Assembly (NCBI RefSeq): GCF_012844365.1
Contig: NZ_CP051626.1
Coordinates: 2,604,001-2,668,000, forward strand
Length of the DNA stretch: 64,000 nt
Source: Brevibacterium sp. 'Marine'
GTDB taxonomy: Bacteria; Actinomycetota; Actinomycetes; Actinomycetales; Brevibacteriaceae
Direction: 5' to 3'
In this document: positions 44,101 through 52,810 of the stretch, piece by piece
How the letters are laid out: every line of letters begins with the position of its first letter
Position numbering within the stretch: the first letter of the stretch is position 1
Position numbers and translations under genes: made by a program
The notes under the pieces: model-generated
Database searches by the model: none
What the model was told of the DNA's origin: nothing
The model's input: only the letters and a program-made list of their open reading frames with translations

Positions 44101-45414
44101 ATGACCCGCACCCGCATCCGCGATTTCCATGATGATGATCTCGACGGAATCATCCGTCTCTTCGAAGCCGCCGTCCCGGAATCCTCGGCCGCTCCCCCGC
44201 TCTATCCGCTCTCCGAGGTGTTGGCCGCCTGCCAGCGCAATCAGGCCGTCGTGGCTGTCCGCGATGAGGAGATCGTCGGTGCCGCCGTCGGCCGCGCCGC
44301 CCACGGGCAGGGGGTTCTCGTGTTCTTCCATGTCCTCGAGGCGGTCCGTGCCGATCCGGAGCAGGGCACCCGCGCCGAGGCGGGGCTGCTCGATGCGCTC
44401 GAACGCCGTCTCATGCCGCTGGGCTTGGGGAAGCTGTCGATGCTCGTTCCCGCGGGGACGTCGGCCTGCGATGGTCTGGTCGCCAACGGTTTCGAGGCCC
44501 GGTCCGGGCTGAAGTACGTCGAGCGTCACCTGCCCGTCCAACGTCGTGAGCTCGACTGTCTCAAAACGGTGGGCGGACGCATCCTGCCGCGCCACCTCTG
44601 GGACGGGGTCAGCGGGATGCAGGAGGAGAAGGACATGCTCGAGGACCGCCTCGTCGTGCCCTTGGCCGAACCGGATCTCGCCGATCATTTCGGGGTCGTC
44701 CCGCCTCGGGCGGTGATGCTCTTCGGTCCGCCGGGGACGGGGAAGACGACATTTGCGAAGGCGGTGGCGTCGCGGTTGGACTGGCCGTTCGTCGAGGTGT
44801 TCCCGTCGCGTCTGTCCGGTGAGCCCGGTGGTGTGGCCGCAGGTCTGCGGACAACGTTCGAGCAGATCAATGAGCTCGAGCATGCTGTCGTGTTCATCGA
44901 TGAGGTCGAGGAGATCGCGTCGAAGCGCGGGGGCGAGCCGCCGTCGCCGACGCAGGGTGTGACGAATGAGCTGCTCAAGCAGGTCGGTCAGTTTCGAGAT
45001 CGGGAGGGCCGGCTGCTCATCTGTGCGACGAACTTCGTCCGCGCCCTCGATGCGGCGTTCCTGCGGCATGGACGCTTCGACTACGTCATTCCCATCGGGT
45101 TGCCCGATGCCACCGCCAGGGAGGCGATCTGGTCGCGCTACATTCCCGAGCACACGATCGCCGGTGTCGATCTCGACGTGCTCGTCAATGCCAGTGACGG
45201 TCTGACCCCGGCCGATATCGAATACGCTGCCCGGCGTGCTTCGCAGGAAGCTCTGGCCTCGTCACTGCGGCAGCAGCAGGTCGATATCTCCTCTCGGTCG
45301 GATGTGCTTTCGACCGATGACTATCTCGAGGCACTGCGGGCGACGCGGGCGACGGTGTCCGAGGAGACTGCCCGGGAGTTCGGCGAAGACGTGGAGACGA
45401 TCGCGCGGCTGTGA
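44101..45414 (+). CDS. GNAT-like domain fused to an AAA+ ATPase
   Basis: The 437-aa protein has two parts. Residues 1-145 follow a Gcn5-related acetyltransferase fold (TRTRIRDFHDDDLDGIIRLFE, then AVVAVRDEEIVGAAVGRAA, then LVANGFEARSGLKYVERHL), but the acetyl-CoA motif (Q/R)xxGx(G/A) is not intact. Residues 165-437 are an AAA+ module with Walker A GPPGTGKTT (Lys215), Walker B VVFIDEVEE (Asp267/Glu268) and the Arg-finger zone LRHGRFD (322-326). AGGAG precedes ATG 44101. Not an FtsH (no membrane or protease part). Partner and role are unknown. Confidence 0.85.
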   Translation: MTRTRIRDFHDDDLDGIIRLFEAAVPESSAAPPLYPLSEVLAACQRNQAVVAVRDEEIVGAAVGRAAHGQGVLVFFHVLEAVRADPEQGTRAEAGLLDALERRLMPLGLGKLSMLVPAGTSACDGLVANGFEARSGLKYVERHLPVQRRELDCLKTVGGRILPRHLWDGVSGMQEEKDMLEDRLVVPLAEPDLADHFGVVPPRAVMLFGPPGTGKTTFAKAVASRLDWPFVEVFPSRLSGEPGGVAAGLRTTFEQINELEHAVVFIDEVEEIASKRGGEPPSPTQGVTNELLKQVGQFRDREGRLLICATNFVRALDAAFLRHGRFDYVIPIGLPDATAREAIWSRYIPEHTIAGVDLDVLVNASDGLTPADIEYAARRASQEALASSLRQQQVDISSRSDVLSTDDYLEALRATRATVSEETAREFGEDVETIARL

Positions 45415-45419
45415 GACGG

Positions 45420-45446
45420 CCGCGCCCACCCGTCGCGCGGGCGCGG
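45420..45446. terminator. Terminator between the AAA+ gene and the TetR gene
   Basis: CCGCGCCC (45420-45427) pairs with GGGCGCGG (45439-45446) over an 11-nt loop between two converging genes, 5 bp after one stop and 6 bp before the other. Confidence 0.6.
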
Positions 45447-45452
45447 TGCCCC

Positions 45453-46076
45453 CTACCCTTCGAGCAGGCGGTCCGCGGTCTCAATGAGGATCCGCGTCAT
45501 CGTGGACGGATCGGGACCGTGACCGGCGACGGTGGCCAGGTCGAATCCGTCGATGATGGCGACGAACGTGTCGACCACCTCGGCGGCGGAGAGCTGGAAG
45601 AGCCCGAATTCGTGCCTCTTCAGCCCATCATCGACGACCGTCCGGAACAGCTTCCGCCATCCGTCGAACACGGCATCGACACAGTTCTGCAGGCCTTCGT
45701 CCGTGCGCGCGGCGGTGACGAGTTCGAGCCAGATCCGCGACCGCTGCTCGTGCATTCCCACCCCATGGACTGCCGCGAACGCATCGTGCAGGCGATAGCG
45801 AGCCAGTCGACCGCGAGGGTCATCGCCTGGCTTCGCCATCTCCTCGAGGTGCAGCAGCACCGTCGCGGTATGGAAGGAGAACGCCTGGGCGAGCAGGTCG
45901 TCCCGGGACTCGAAGTAGTACTGCACGGTGCCGATGGACATGCCGACTGCTTTCGCCACGTCCCCGAGCCGGACCGCGGCGGGACCTTTGGCGACGATGG
46001 CGTCGAGGGTCGCCTGGATGATCGCGAACTTCTTCGCCTCGGCCTGCTCGGGAGGCTGAGCCGGACGGGGGCTCAT
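45453..46076 (-). CDS. TetR-family transcriptional regulator
   Basis: The 207-aa product has an N-terminal TetR HTH (FAIIQATLDAIVAKGPAAVRLGDVAKAVGMSIGTVQYYF, with recognition helix SIGTVQYYFESRDDLL) and an all-helical ligand domain of TetR_C type. ATG 46076 overlaps the stop of the flavoprotein gene upstream by 4 nt, so it is on that transcript and likely regulates it. The ligand is unknown. Confidence 0.88.
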   Translation of the reverse strand: MSPRPAQPPEQAEAKKFAIIQATLDAIVAKGPAAVRLGDVAKAVGMSIGTVQYYFESRDDLLAQAFSFHTATVLLHLEEMAKPGDDPRGRLARYRLHDAFAAVHGVGMHEQRSRIWLELVTAARTDEGLQNCVDAVFDGWRKLFRTVVDDGLKRHEFGLFQLSAAEVVDTFVAIIDGFDLATVAGHGPDPSTMTRILIETADRLLEG

Positions 46077-48109
46077 GCCGTGACCGGTTCTCGTCGTTCG
46101 GCCAGATCGGTCGCCGCGGTCAGACCTTCGTACACGGCTTCCTCGACCGTGCGCGGGGCCAGGGCGTCGCCGATCACCGTCACCGAGGCGGTCCCGAAGT
46201 CGAGGTCGACCGGCACCGATCGCGGTGCACCGGAGACGATCGTCGCGGCGACGCCGTCGACCTCGTGGACGACCTCGCACAGCGTCGACTGCAGGTAGCC
46301 GGTGTCAGCATCGACGCCGACGAGGCGAGCGTCGTTGACGAATTGCACCCGACCGGTCCGCAGCGCTTGGGACACGAGCAGGGTGCGGGTGTACTGCTGG
46401 ATCGCGGCACCGGCGAAGTTCGCCGCGGTCGCCAGAGTCACCTGGCGTCCGGCTTCGGCCAGGCGCAGGGCGATGCCGAGTCCGATCCAGTCGCCCTTCC
46501 AGTCTGTGACGAGCACGCGCCCGACCGGCAGGTCCGGGGACTCCCGCAGATAGTCGCGGGCGCCGATGACGAACGCGTCGTCGGCGATCTCGAGGGCGGG
46601 CATGCGCTGTTCGGCACCGGTGGCGATGATGACATGGTCGGGGGCCACCTCGGTGATGAGGTCCTGGGTGGCTGGTACGCAGGTGCGGATGTCGACGCCG
46701 GCGCGGGCCGCCTCGGCGGACAGGTTCGTCGCCGCTCCCCCAAACTCGGACCGGTACGGCAGTTCCTGAGCCAGCAGCACCGCCCCGCCGAGGTGGGGCT
46801 CCTTCTCGCACAACACGACGTCGTCGCCCTGTTCGGCGGCGACCGCTGCGGCTTTGAGTCCGGCCGGTCCCCCGCCGATGACGAGGACCTTGCGTCGGGT
46901 GCGCACCGTCGGGCGGGGCAGGAAGGTCAGCTCACGACCTGATTCGGGGTATTGGATGCACGAGATCGGCACACCCTGTTGGAAGTGGCCGATGCAGGCC
47001 TGGTTGCAGCCGATGCAGGCGCGGATCTCATCGACCTCATCGGCTGCGGATTTGTTCGCGATCTCCGGGTCGCAGATCATCGCGCGGGTCATGATCGCCA
47101 TGTCGGTGCGGCCTTCGGCGATCGCGGTTTCGGCTTCGTGGGGTTGGTTGATGCGGCCGGCGACCATGACGGTCTTGTCGGTGATCTTCTTGACCTGCTC
47201 GGACAGGTTCGTTGCGTATCCGGGGTCGATCTGCATCGAGGGAACGATGTGGACGGCGCCCTGCAGGGTGGAGGAATCGCCGGCGGTGATGGAGAAGTAG
47301 TCGAGGCAGTCGACGCCGTCGACGGCGTCGGCCACGTCGGCTGCGTCGGCCACGTCGGCGGTCAGGGAGTCGAGGTGGTCGATGAGGTCGAGGATCTCAG
47401 CGGCGACGAGGCCGCCCTCGGTCTTCTCCTCACCGGAGATCCGCACGCCCACCACGATGTCGGGTCCGACGGCGGCGCGGACGGTCTGGGCCACCTCGGC
47501 GAGGAACCGGCGACGATTCTCCGGGCTGCCGCCGTACTCGTCGGTGCGGGTGTTGACGGCGGGGTTGAAGAACTGGATGGGCAGGTAGCCGTGGCTGGCG
47601 ACGATCTCGACGCCGTCGATTCCGGACTCGACGATGCGCCGCGCGGCATGCCCGTAGCCGGCGATGATGTCTCTGACCTCAGCGGTGGTCAGCGCTTCGG
47701 GGACGACCTTGAAGCGTTCCTGCGGTTCATCGCTCGGGGCCTTGGCGCGCGGTGCCATTCCGCGCTCGCCGTCCATGACTTCGCGGCCGGGGTGGAAGAG
47801 CTGAGCGACGATCGTGGCCCCGTGACGGTGGACCGCCTCGGCGACGGCCCGGTATCCGGGGACGGAGGATTCGTCGGTGGCCATGAGCACGTGGCTGGTG
47901 TAGCGGGCGGTTTCGTGGACGCCGGAGACCTGGAGGACGATGAGTCCGGCTCCACCCTTCGCGCGGGCCTCATGGTAGGCGACGAGGTCGTCGCCGATGT
48001 GGCCGTGATCGTCGAGGACGGTGTCATGGCCGGAGGAGACGATGCGGTTGCGGATCGTCGTGGAGCCGATGGTGATGGGTTCGAAGAGGTGCGGGAACAG
48101 CTGAGACAT
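46073..48109 (-). CDS. Old-yellow-enzyme-type FMN/4Fe-4S/FAD oxidoreductase (TMADH/2,4-dienoyl-CoA reductase family)
   Basis: The 678-aa enzyme has an FMN TIM barrel (residues 1-360; FEPITIGSTTIRNRIV, GREVMDGERGMAPRAKAP region, HGYLPIQFFNP, DEYGGSPENRRRFL), a 4Fe-4S loop ACIGCNQACIGHF ... SCIQYP, and a C-terminal FAD/NAD domain (VLVIGGGPAGLKAA). Relatives reduce dienoyl-CoAs or demethylate amines such as trimethylamine or N-methylproline; the substrate is not decidable. A 15-nt repeat gives the stretch ADVADAADVADAVDG. ATG 48109 has AAGGA 5 nt upstream. Confidence 0.88.
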   Translation of the reverse strand: MSQLFPHLFEPITIGSTTIRNRIVSSGHDTVLDDHGHIGDDLVAYHEARAKGGAGLIVLQVSGVHETARYTSHVLMATDESSVPGYRAVAEAVHRHGATIVAQLFHPGREVMDGERGMAPRAKAPSDEPQERFKVVPEALTTAEVRDIIAGYGHAARRIVESGIDGVEIVASHGYLPIQFFNPAVNTRTDEYGGSPENRRRFLAEVAQTVRAAVGPDIVVGVRISGEEKTEGGLVAAEILDLIDHLDSLTADVADAADVADAVDGVDCLDYFSITAGDSSTLQGAVHIVPSMQIDPGYATNLSEQVKKITDKTVMVAGRINQPHEAETAIAEGRTDMAIMTRAMICDPEIANKSAADEVDEIRACIGCNQACIGHFQQGVPISCIQYPESGRELTFLPRPTVRTRRKVLVIGGGPAGLKAAAVAAEQGDDVVLCEKEPHLGGAVLLAQELPYRSEFGGAATNLSAEAARAGVDIRTCVPATQDLITEVAPDHVIIATGAEQRMPALEIADDAFVIGARDYLRESPDLPVGRVLVTDWKGDWIGLGIALRLAEAGRQVTLATAANFAGAAIQQYTRTLLVSQALRTGRVQFVNDARLVGVDADTGYLQSTLCEVVHEVDGVAATIVSGAPRSVPVDLDFGTASVTVIGDALAPRTVEEAVYEGLTAATDLAERREPVTA

Positions 48110-48259
48110 GATCATCCTTGATCACTTGCGGGTGGGGCCGGGTGACTGCCCCTCGACGGGGCCGACTCAGTTATTCATATCACCGTATGACGAACGCGGG
48201 CAAGGGTTGGCTCACGTAAATCGAGTGCTTCACTTGCTTCCTGCAGTTACCCTGAAGCT

Positions 48260-49003
48260 ATGCCTGACGCCTGCTTTTCACATTCCCGGCTAGCCCAGGT
48301 CTATGACCCTCTTGATCCTGACCGATCGGACCTGGAAACGTATGTGAACCTGGCAACCGAATTCGGAGCGGAAACTGTGCTCGACGTGGGGTGCGGCACC
48401 GGGGAGTTCATCGCTCGGCTCGTCGACATGGATGTCAGTGCTCTCGGCGTCGATCCGGCTGCAGCATCCTTGCAGGTCGCACAGCCAAAACTGAAACCCG
48501 GTTCAGCCGAGCTTGTCATCGGTACAGCTTCCGACGTGGCCGACGACAACGCCCGGAGGCACTCCTTCGATATGGCGACGATGACCGCGAATGTCGCACA
48601 GGTCTTCCTCGACAACGAAGAGTGGCTTTCCACACTGCGCGCAATCCGATTGTGCCTTCGAACCGGGGGAAGGCTGGTGTTCGAAACACGTGATCCAGCG
48701 GACCGAGCTTGGGAGCGGTGGACCAAAGAAGCCACTCACCGCACAGTCGAACTCGGGGATTTGGGCGTGGTCGAGGAATGGATCGAGACGACGAATGTGG
48801 AACGTGAGTTCGTCACCTTTGTTTCACCAACGATTTTCCACCTCGACGGGGAACGCATCGATTCGACGTCCACATTGCGGTTCAGACCAAGATCTGTGCT
48901 CGGACAGACTTTATCGGAAACAGGATTCACCAGGGTCGAGGTACACGATCTCCCCTACGCTCCTAGCCGCGGATGGCTGTTCATCGCCACTGCCGGTTCC
49001 TGA
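48260..49003 (+). CDS. SAM-dependent methyltransferase, paralogue of the one at 28262
   Basis: The 247-aa protein has motif I TVLDVGCGTGEFIARLVD near residue 40 and MATMTANVAQVFLDNEEWLSTLRAIR near 112, plus a C-terminal beta-rich domain like the cassette methyltransferase. TACCCT (48248-48253) lies 6 nt before ATG 48260, suggesting a leaderless mRNA. The gene reads as clearly less GC-rich than its neighbours, a sign of transfer. The substrate is unknown and no regulator is adjacent. Confidence 0.8.
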   Translation: MPDACFSHSRLAQVYDPLDPDRSDLETYVNLATEFGAETVLDVGCGTGEFIARLVDMDVSALGVDPAAASLQVAQPKLKPGSAELVIGTASDVADDNARRHSFDMATMTANVAQVFLDNEEWLSTLRAIRLCLRTGGRLVFETRDPADRAWERWTKEATHRTVELGDLGVVEEWIETTNVEREFVTFVSPTIFHLDGERIDSTSTLRFRPRSVLGQTLSETGFTRVEVHDLPYAPSRGWLFIATAGS

Positions 49004-49051
49004 TGATGCCGCCAGCAGCAGTCGGATCATCACACTTCGCGAAGTTGCGCA

Positions 49052-49933
49052 TCACAACTGATCGCCGGAGACGGCGAAGGTGTCGCAGCTGTTCAGACCC
49101 TCGTTGTAGCCGGTGGTGAACCAGTTCTGGCGCTGCTTGCTCGAGCCGTGGGTGAACGATTCCGGGTTGACGAAACCGGACAGCTCTTGGATGTGATCGT
49201 CGCCGACGACGAAGGCCGCATTAAGGGCATCGTCGAGCTGTTCCTTCGTGGGCTCTTCAAGGTACGCAGTGCCGTTGTCGTCGGTGAGCGTGGTGACCTT
49301 GCCGAGCCAGGCACCGGCGTAGCAGTCGGCTTGGAGTTCGGTGCGCACGCCGTTGCTCGCAGGTCCGGTGCCGTTGTTCGGGTGCTCGCTCATCACGCCG
49401 GTGATGTTCTGGATGTGGTGACCCCATTCGTGACCGACGATGTAGAGCTGGGCGAGCTCATCGGCCGAGGCACCGAACTGCTGACGCAGTATGTCGAAGA
49501 AGCTCGGATCGATGTAGACGCCCTGATCGGCCGGACAGTAGAACGGCCCGACCTGGTTCGAAGCGGTTCCGCAGGCCGTCGAGGTCTGACCGTCGACCAG
49601 TGTCATCGCCGGCGGTTCGTAGCCGTCCACTTGCTGAGCCCAATAGTCGTCGAGAACGACCTGCGCTCCGGCCATTCGGCAGTCGATGTTCGTATTCGCG
49701 TCCTCACCCGTATCGCATTGGGACATGCTCGCCCCGCTCGACTGATTCTGACTGCCGCCGTCGTCCGGAGTGATTCCACCCATCAGCCCGGTGACATCAA
49801 CGCCGAGCAGCGGTCCGATGAGGAAGACGAGCAAGCCGACGATGCCCACGCCGCCACCCCCGACGATCGCGGTGTTGCGACCGCGTCTGCTCGTCCTGTT
49901 GCCGCTGATATCGGCGTTCGGGTTGAAGGTCAT
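49052..49933 (-). CDS. Neutral zinc metallopeptidase (YpfJ/DUF2342-like neutral_zn family)
   Basis: The 293-aa protein has an N-terminal basic stretch, one membrane anchor (residues 21-45), a short linker, and an extracytoplasmic peptidase domain with HEWGHH (His168, Glu169, His172) and a downstream Glu in TELQADCYAGAWLG. Conserved cysteine residues (73, 85, 121, 133) could form disulfides. This is the YpfJ-type neutral zinc metallopeptidase family; substrates are unknown. TATCTT (49940-49945) lies 6 nt before the ATG, indicating a leaderless mRNA. Confidence 0.88.
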   Translation of the reverse strand: MTFNPNADISGNRTSRRGRNTAIVGGGGVGIVGLLVFLIGPLLGVDVTGLMGGITPDDGGSQNQSSGASMSQCDTGEDANTNIDCRMAGAQVVLDDYWAQQVDGYEPPAMTLVDGQTSTACGTASNQVGPFYCPADQGVYIDPSFFDILRQQFGASADELAQLYIVGHEWGHHIQNITGVMSEHPNNGTGPASNGVRTELQADCYAGAWLGKVTTLTDDNGTAYLEEPTKEQLDDALNAAFVVGDDHIQELSGFVNPESFTHGSSKQRQNWFTTGYNEGLNSCDTFAVSGDQL

Positions 49934-50001
49934 GGCATAAAGATACCCCGGGAGCGGACAAGGGCAGGCGAGCAGATGTGAAGTCGTGTGAGAATCGTTC
50001 C

Positions 50002-51282
50002 ATGAGCTCTCACCCGGCGGAACCTCACCGAGCGCACGACGCAGACTCCACGGCCACCTCGGCGAGGGTTGCCCGTCGGCTCAGCCCCGACGGTCGCCTC
50101 ATCGGACTCGATGTCGCCCGCGGGATCGCACTCTTGGCGATGATGGTCACGCACATCTTCGCGCTCGGCGACGAGACGGGGATGCCGACCTGGGCAGCGA
50201 TCTTCGCCGGGCGCGCCTCGGCGCTGTTCGCCGTCCTCGCCGGCTGTTCTCTGGTGCTCTCGACCCGGTCACGGATGGCGGAATCGGGCCGCTTGCGCGA
50301 TGCGGCGCCGAGCGTGCTCATCCGGGCGGCGGCCATCGTCCTCATCGGGCTGTGCCTCGGGTCGATCTCCGGACTGCTCGCGGTCATCCTCGTCAACTAC
50401 GGGATCATGTTCGCGCTTGCGCTGTTCTTCCTGCGTCTGCGGGCCGGTGCGCTGTTCGCGATCGCCGGAGTCTGGATGGTCGTCTCCCCGATCGTGTCGA
50501 TGTGGGTGCGTTCGACATTCCTCCTCGAACCGAGCTACCTGCCGATGGGATTCTTCGACCTGGCAACACCAGGGACGATGCTCACCGACCTGTTCCTCAC
50601 CGGCTATTACCCGGTGCTGCAGTGGCTGTCATACATTCTGCTCGGCATGGCCGTGGCGAAGCTCGACATCGGCCAGCACCTGCGCGCGCTGTTCACGGCC
50701 GGACTCGGACTCTACGTCGCCGGTCGCGGTGCCTCGTGGATTCTGCTCAATGTCTTCGGCGGCGATGCCGCGCTCGTGGAGGTGTCGCAGATGTGGGGCA
50801 CGGACCTCACGGCGGCCCTGTTCACCGGCAGCTACGGGGTGACTCCGGCAACGTCATGGTGGTGGTTGGCGATCGCCGGTCCGCATTCGGGCACGCCGTT
50901 CGATCTGCTCTCCACAGGAGGCACCGCGATGATGACGATCGCCGCCTGCCAAGCTGCGGCGCTGCTGTTGGGTCGCCGGTCGTGGGTGCTTGCACCGCTG
51001 TCGGCACCGGGGTCGATGCCGCTGAGTGTCTATTCGGCACACGTGGTGCTGTTGGAGATCACGCGGTCGCAGATCGTCGGCAATCCGATGGAAGAGTCCG
51101 CAACGACGGGCGAACAGACGCTCGAGTACGTCATCCACGCACTCACGTTCGTGCTGCTGCCGCTGGTGTGGAAAGCGTTCGTCAACACACGCGGCCCGCT
51201 CGAGGGCGGGATCGCAGCGGTCATTCGGGCGGCGTCGCCGGGGCCTACGCCCCCTGCTTCTGACCATCCCGGAAGAGACTGA
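50002..51282 (+). CDS. Multi-pass membrane protein, heparan-alpha-glucosaminide N-acetyltransferase/DUF418-like
   Basis: The 426-aa product has a soluble ~30-residue start, then RLIGLDVARGIALLAMMVTHIF, the signature of the membrane acetyltransferase (DUF1624/HGSNAT_cat) group, and about ten hydrophobic segments. The C-terminal APGSMPLSVYSAHVVLLE resembles DUF418. It probably acylates a cell-envelope glycan, by family inference only. ATG 50002 is chosen over an upstream GTG at 49978. Its last 38 bp overlap the 3' end of the convergent gene at 51245. Confidence 0.75.
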   Translation: MSSHPAEPHRAHDADSTATSARVARRLSPDGRLIGLDVARGIALLAMMVTHIFALGDETGMPTWAAIFAGRASALFAVLAGCSLVLSTRSRMAESGRLRDAAPSVLIRAAAIVLIGLCLGSISGLLAVILVNYGIMFALALFFLRLRAGALFAIAGVWMVVSPIVSMWVRSTFLLEPSYLPMGFFDLATPGTMLTDLFLTGYYPVLQWLSYILLGMAVAKLDIGQHLRALFTAGLGLYVAGRGASWILLNVFGGDAALVEVSQMWGTDLTAALFTGSYGVTPATSWWWLAIAGPHSGTPFDLLSTGGTAMMTIAACQAAALLLGRRSWVLAPLSAPGSMPLSVYSAHVVLLEITRSQIVGNPMEESATTGEQTLEYVIHALTFVLLPLVWKAFVNTRGPLEGGIAAVIRAASPGPTPPASDHPGRD

Positions 51283-51703
51283 TCGACTTGCGCATCGTGG
51301 CGCGGGCCCGTTTGCGGTCGCCGCTGGCGTCGTAGGCGCACGAGAGCCGGAACCAGGACCGCCAGTCCTCGGGGGCTGCCTCGGCTTCGGCCTGGTACTT
51401 CACGAATTCCCTGTCGGCGGCCTCGCGGATGATCTTCCCGCCCGGTGTCCTGGGCAGGTCGTCGACGGGCAGTCCGCCTTCCTCCCCGAGGATGCGCGCG
51501 AGCTTCTCCGTACGGGCACCGAAGACGAGTTCGACGATGAGCGTCCAGGCGCCGATGACGGGCAGGACGAACAGGGCGATGCCCATGATCGTGGGGATCA
51601 TCGCGGGTTCGCGCACGAGGATCCACGCCCGCTGGCCCATGAGGACGAAGTAGAAGACGAGGACGACGGAGACGATGATCGCCCCGATCTTGGCCTTCGA
51701 CAT
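51245..51703 (-). CDS. Small membrane protein with TPR-like C-terminus downstream of dapB
   Basis: The 152-aa product has two hydrophobic segments (5-22 and 34-58), then a soluble part with one TPR-like hairpin (EAAPEDWRSWFRLSCAYDASGDRKRARATMRKSI). The start ATG overlaps the dapB stop (TGATG), so it is coupled to dapB. Proteins of this kind follow dapB in other actinobacteria, but I know of no assigned function. Confidence 0.7.
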   Translation of the reverse strand: MSKAKIGAIIVSVVLVFYFVLMGQRAWILVREPAMIPTIMGIALFVLPVIGAWTLIVELVFGARTEKLARILGEEGGLPVDDLPRTPGGKIIREAADREFVKYQAEAEAAPEDWRSWFRLSCAYDASGDRKRARATMRKSISLFRDGQKQGA

Positions 51704-52449
51704 CAGAGGTCGAGCATGTTCTCGAGGCCGTGGATGAGCCCCGTGTAGTCGGCGATGGACCGCACGGCGGTGACGATGCCGGGCATGAACGCCGAGGTGG
51801 AATGCGAGTCCGTGCGGATGGTCAGGGCTTCGCCGTCGGAGCCGAAGAGGATCTCTTCGTGGGCGTTCATGCCCTGCTGACGGATGGCGTGGACGTGGAT
51901 TCCGTCGATGACGGCGCCGCGGGCTCCCTGCGGATCGGATTCGGTGGAGTCGGGAACGGCCGGCAGGCCGGCGGCGTTGCGGGCGGCGGCGATGCGCTGG
52001 GCCGTGTGGTTCGCCGTGCCGGACGGGGCGTCGAGTTTGCGGGTGTGGTGGATCTCGACGACCTCGGCCGAGTCGAAGTAGGGGGCCGCAAGTTCGGCGA
52101 AGCGCATGGCCAGGACGGCACCGATCGAGAAGTTCGGGGCGATGAGCACCGCGGTCTTGGGGTGATCCTTCAGTGTGTCCTCGAGACGGGCCAGACGGTC
52201 GTTGTCCCAGCCGGTGGTGCCGACGACGGTGTCGATGCCGTTCTCGACGAGGAAGCGGACATTGTCCTCGGTGGATTTCGGCACGGTGAGTTCGACGGCG
52301 ACGTCGATGTTCTGCTCAAGCAGGGTCTCCAGCGAGTCGCTGCTGCCCAGGGCTGCGACGAGTTCGAGTCCTTCGGCGTCGTTGATCGCATCGACGGCGT
52401 GGGATCCCATCCGACCCTTGGCTCCGATGACGGCTACGCGAATGCTCAT
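51703..52449 (-). CDS. dapB: 4-hydroxy-tetrahydrodipicolinate reductase
   Basis: The 248-aa enzyme uses NAD(P)H in DAP/lysine synthesis. It has IRVAVIGAKGRMGSHAVDAI at the start, VVGTTGW near residue 78, APNFSIGAVLAMRFAE, EIHHTRKLDAPSGTA with the catalytic His/Lys pair, and a C-terminal PGIVTAVRSI. It is slightly shorter than the 270-aa enterobacterial form. AAGGAG precedes ATG 52449. It is not linked to the dapA or dapF genes of this window. Confidence 0.95.
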   Translation of the reverse strand: MSIRVAVIGAKGRMGSHAVDAINDAEGLELVAALGSSDSLETLLEQNIDVAVELTVPKSTEDNVRFLVENGIDTVVGTTGWDNDRLARLEDTLKDHPKTAVLIAPNFSIGAVLAMRFAELAAPYFDSAEVVEIHHTRKLDAPSGTANHTAQRIAAARNAAGLPAVPDSTESDPQGARGAVIDGIHVHAIRQQGMNAHEEILFGSDGEALTIRTDSHSTSAFMPGIVTAVRSIADYTGLIHGLENMLDL

Positions 52450-52590
52450 ATGCTGTGACTCCTTGTGCGATGATCCCTGTGAGAAGTGCCGGTCGGAACG
52501 AGGCGAGACGACCGGTAAGATCTCCGCCAGCCAGTCTAGCGACCCTGAACGGGTCTCATCACATCCTGTGACCCTCCGAACACTCTTGTT

Positions 52591-52648
52591 ACTACCTGAC
52601 GGGGGCCCAGCAACCTCGCGCGAGGTTGCTGGGCCCCCGTCGGGTAGT
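52591..52648. repeat. Twin palindrome, copy 1 (loop-free, 29-bp arms)
   Basis: Two 29-nt arms meet at CCTCGC|GCGAGG (centre 52619/52620) with one T-G wobble pair. An outer inverted repeat, ACCCTCCGA (52571-52579) and TCGGAGGGT (52659-52667), flanks it. The core AGCAACCTCGC is shared with copy 2. As RNA it would fold to a very strong hairpin; it could terminate transcripts entering from sodA or from the other side. Confidence 0.85.
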
Positions 52649-52748
52649 TCTAGCTCGGTCGGAGGGTTGCACTCATTCGGTCACCCTATCCGCGGTTGGG
52701 GGTCCAGCCGCCGCTCCGCCGGTGCCCGTTCCGCGCCCCCGAACAACG

Positions 52749-52794
52749 TGACGGCGGCCCAGCAACCTCGCGCGAGGTTGCTGGGCCGCCGTCA
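52749..52794. repeat. Twin palindrome, copy 2 (loop-free, 23-bp perfect arms), likely sodA terminator
   Basis: Arms 52749-52771 and 52772-52794 are perfectly complementary. Compared with copy 1 the arm changes GGGGGCCC to GGCGGCCC and the opposite arm changes in step, so pairing is kept. It begins 16 bp after the sodA stop, the place of a terminator. Confidence 0.85.
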
Positions 52795-52810
52795 GGTAGC
52801 AATTGGGGTG

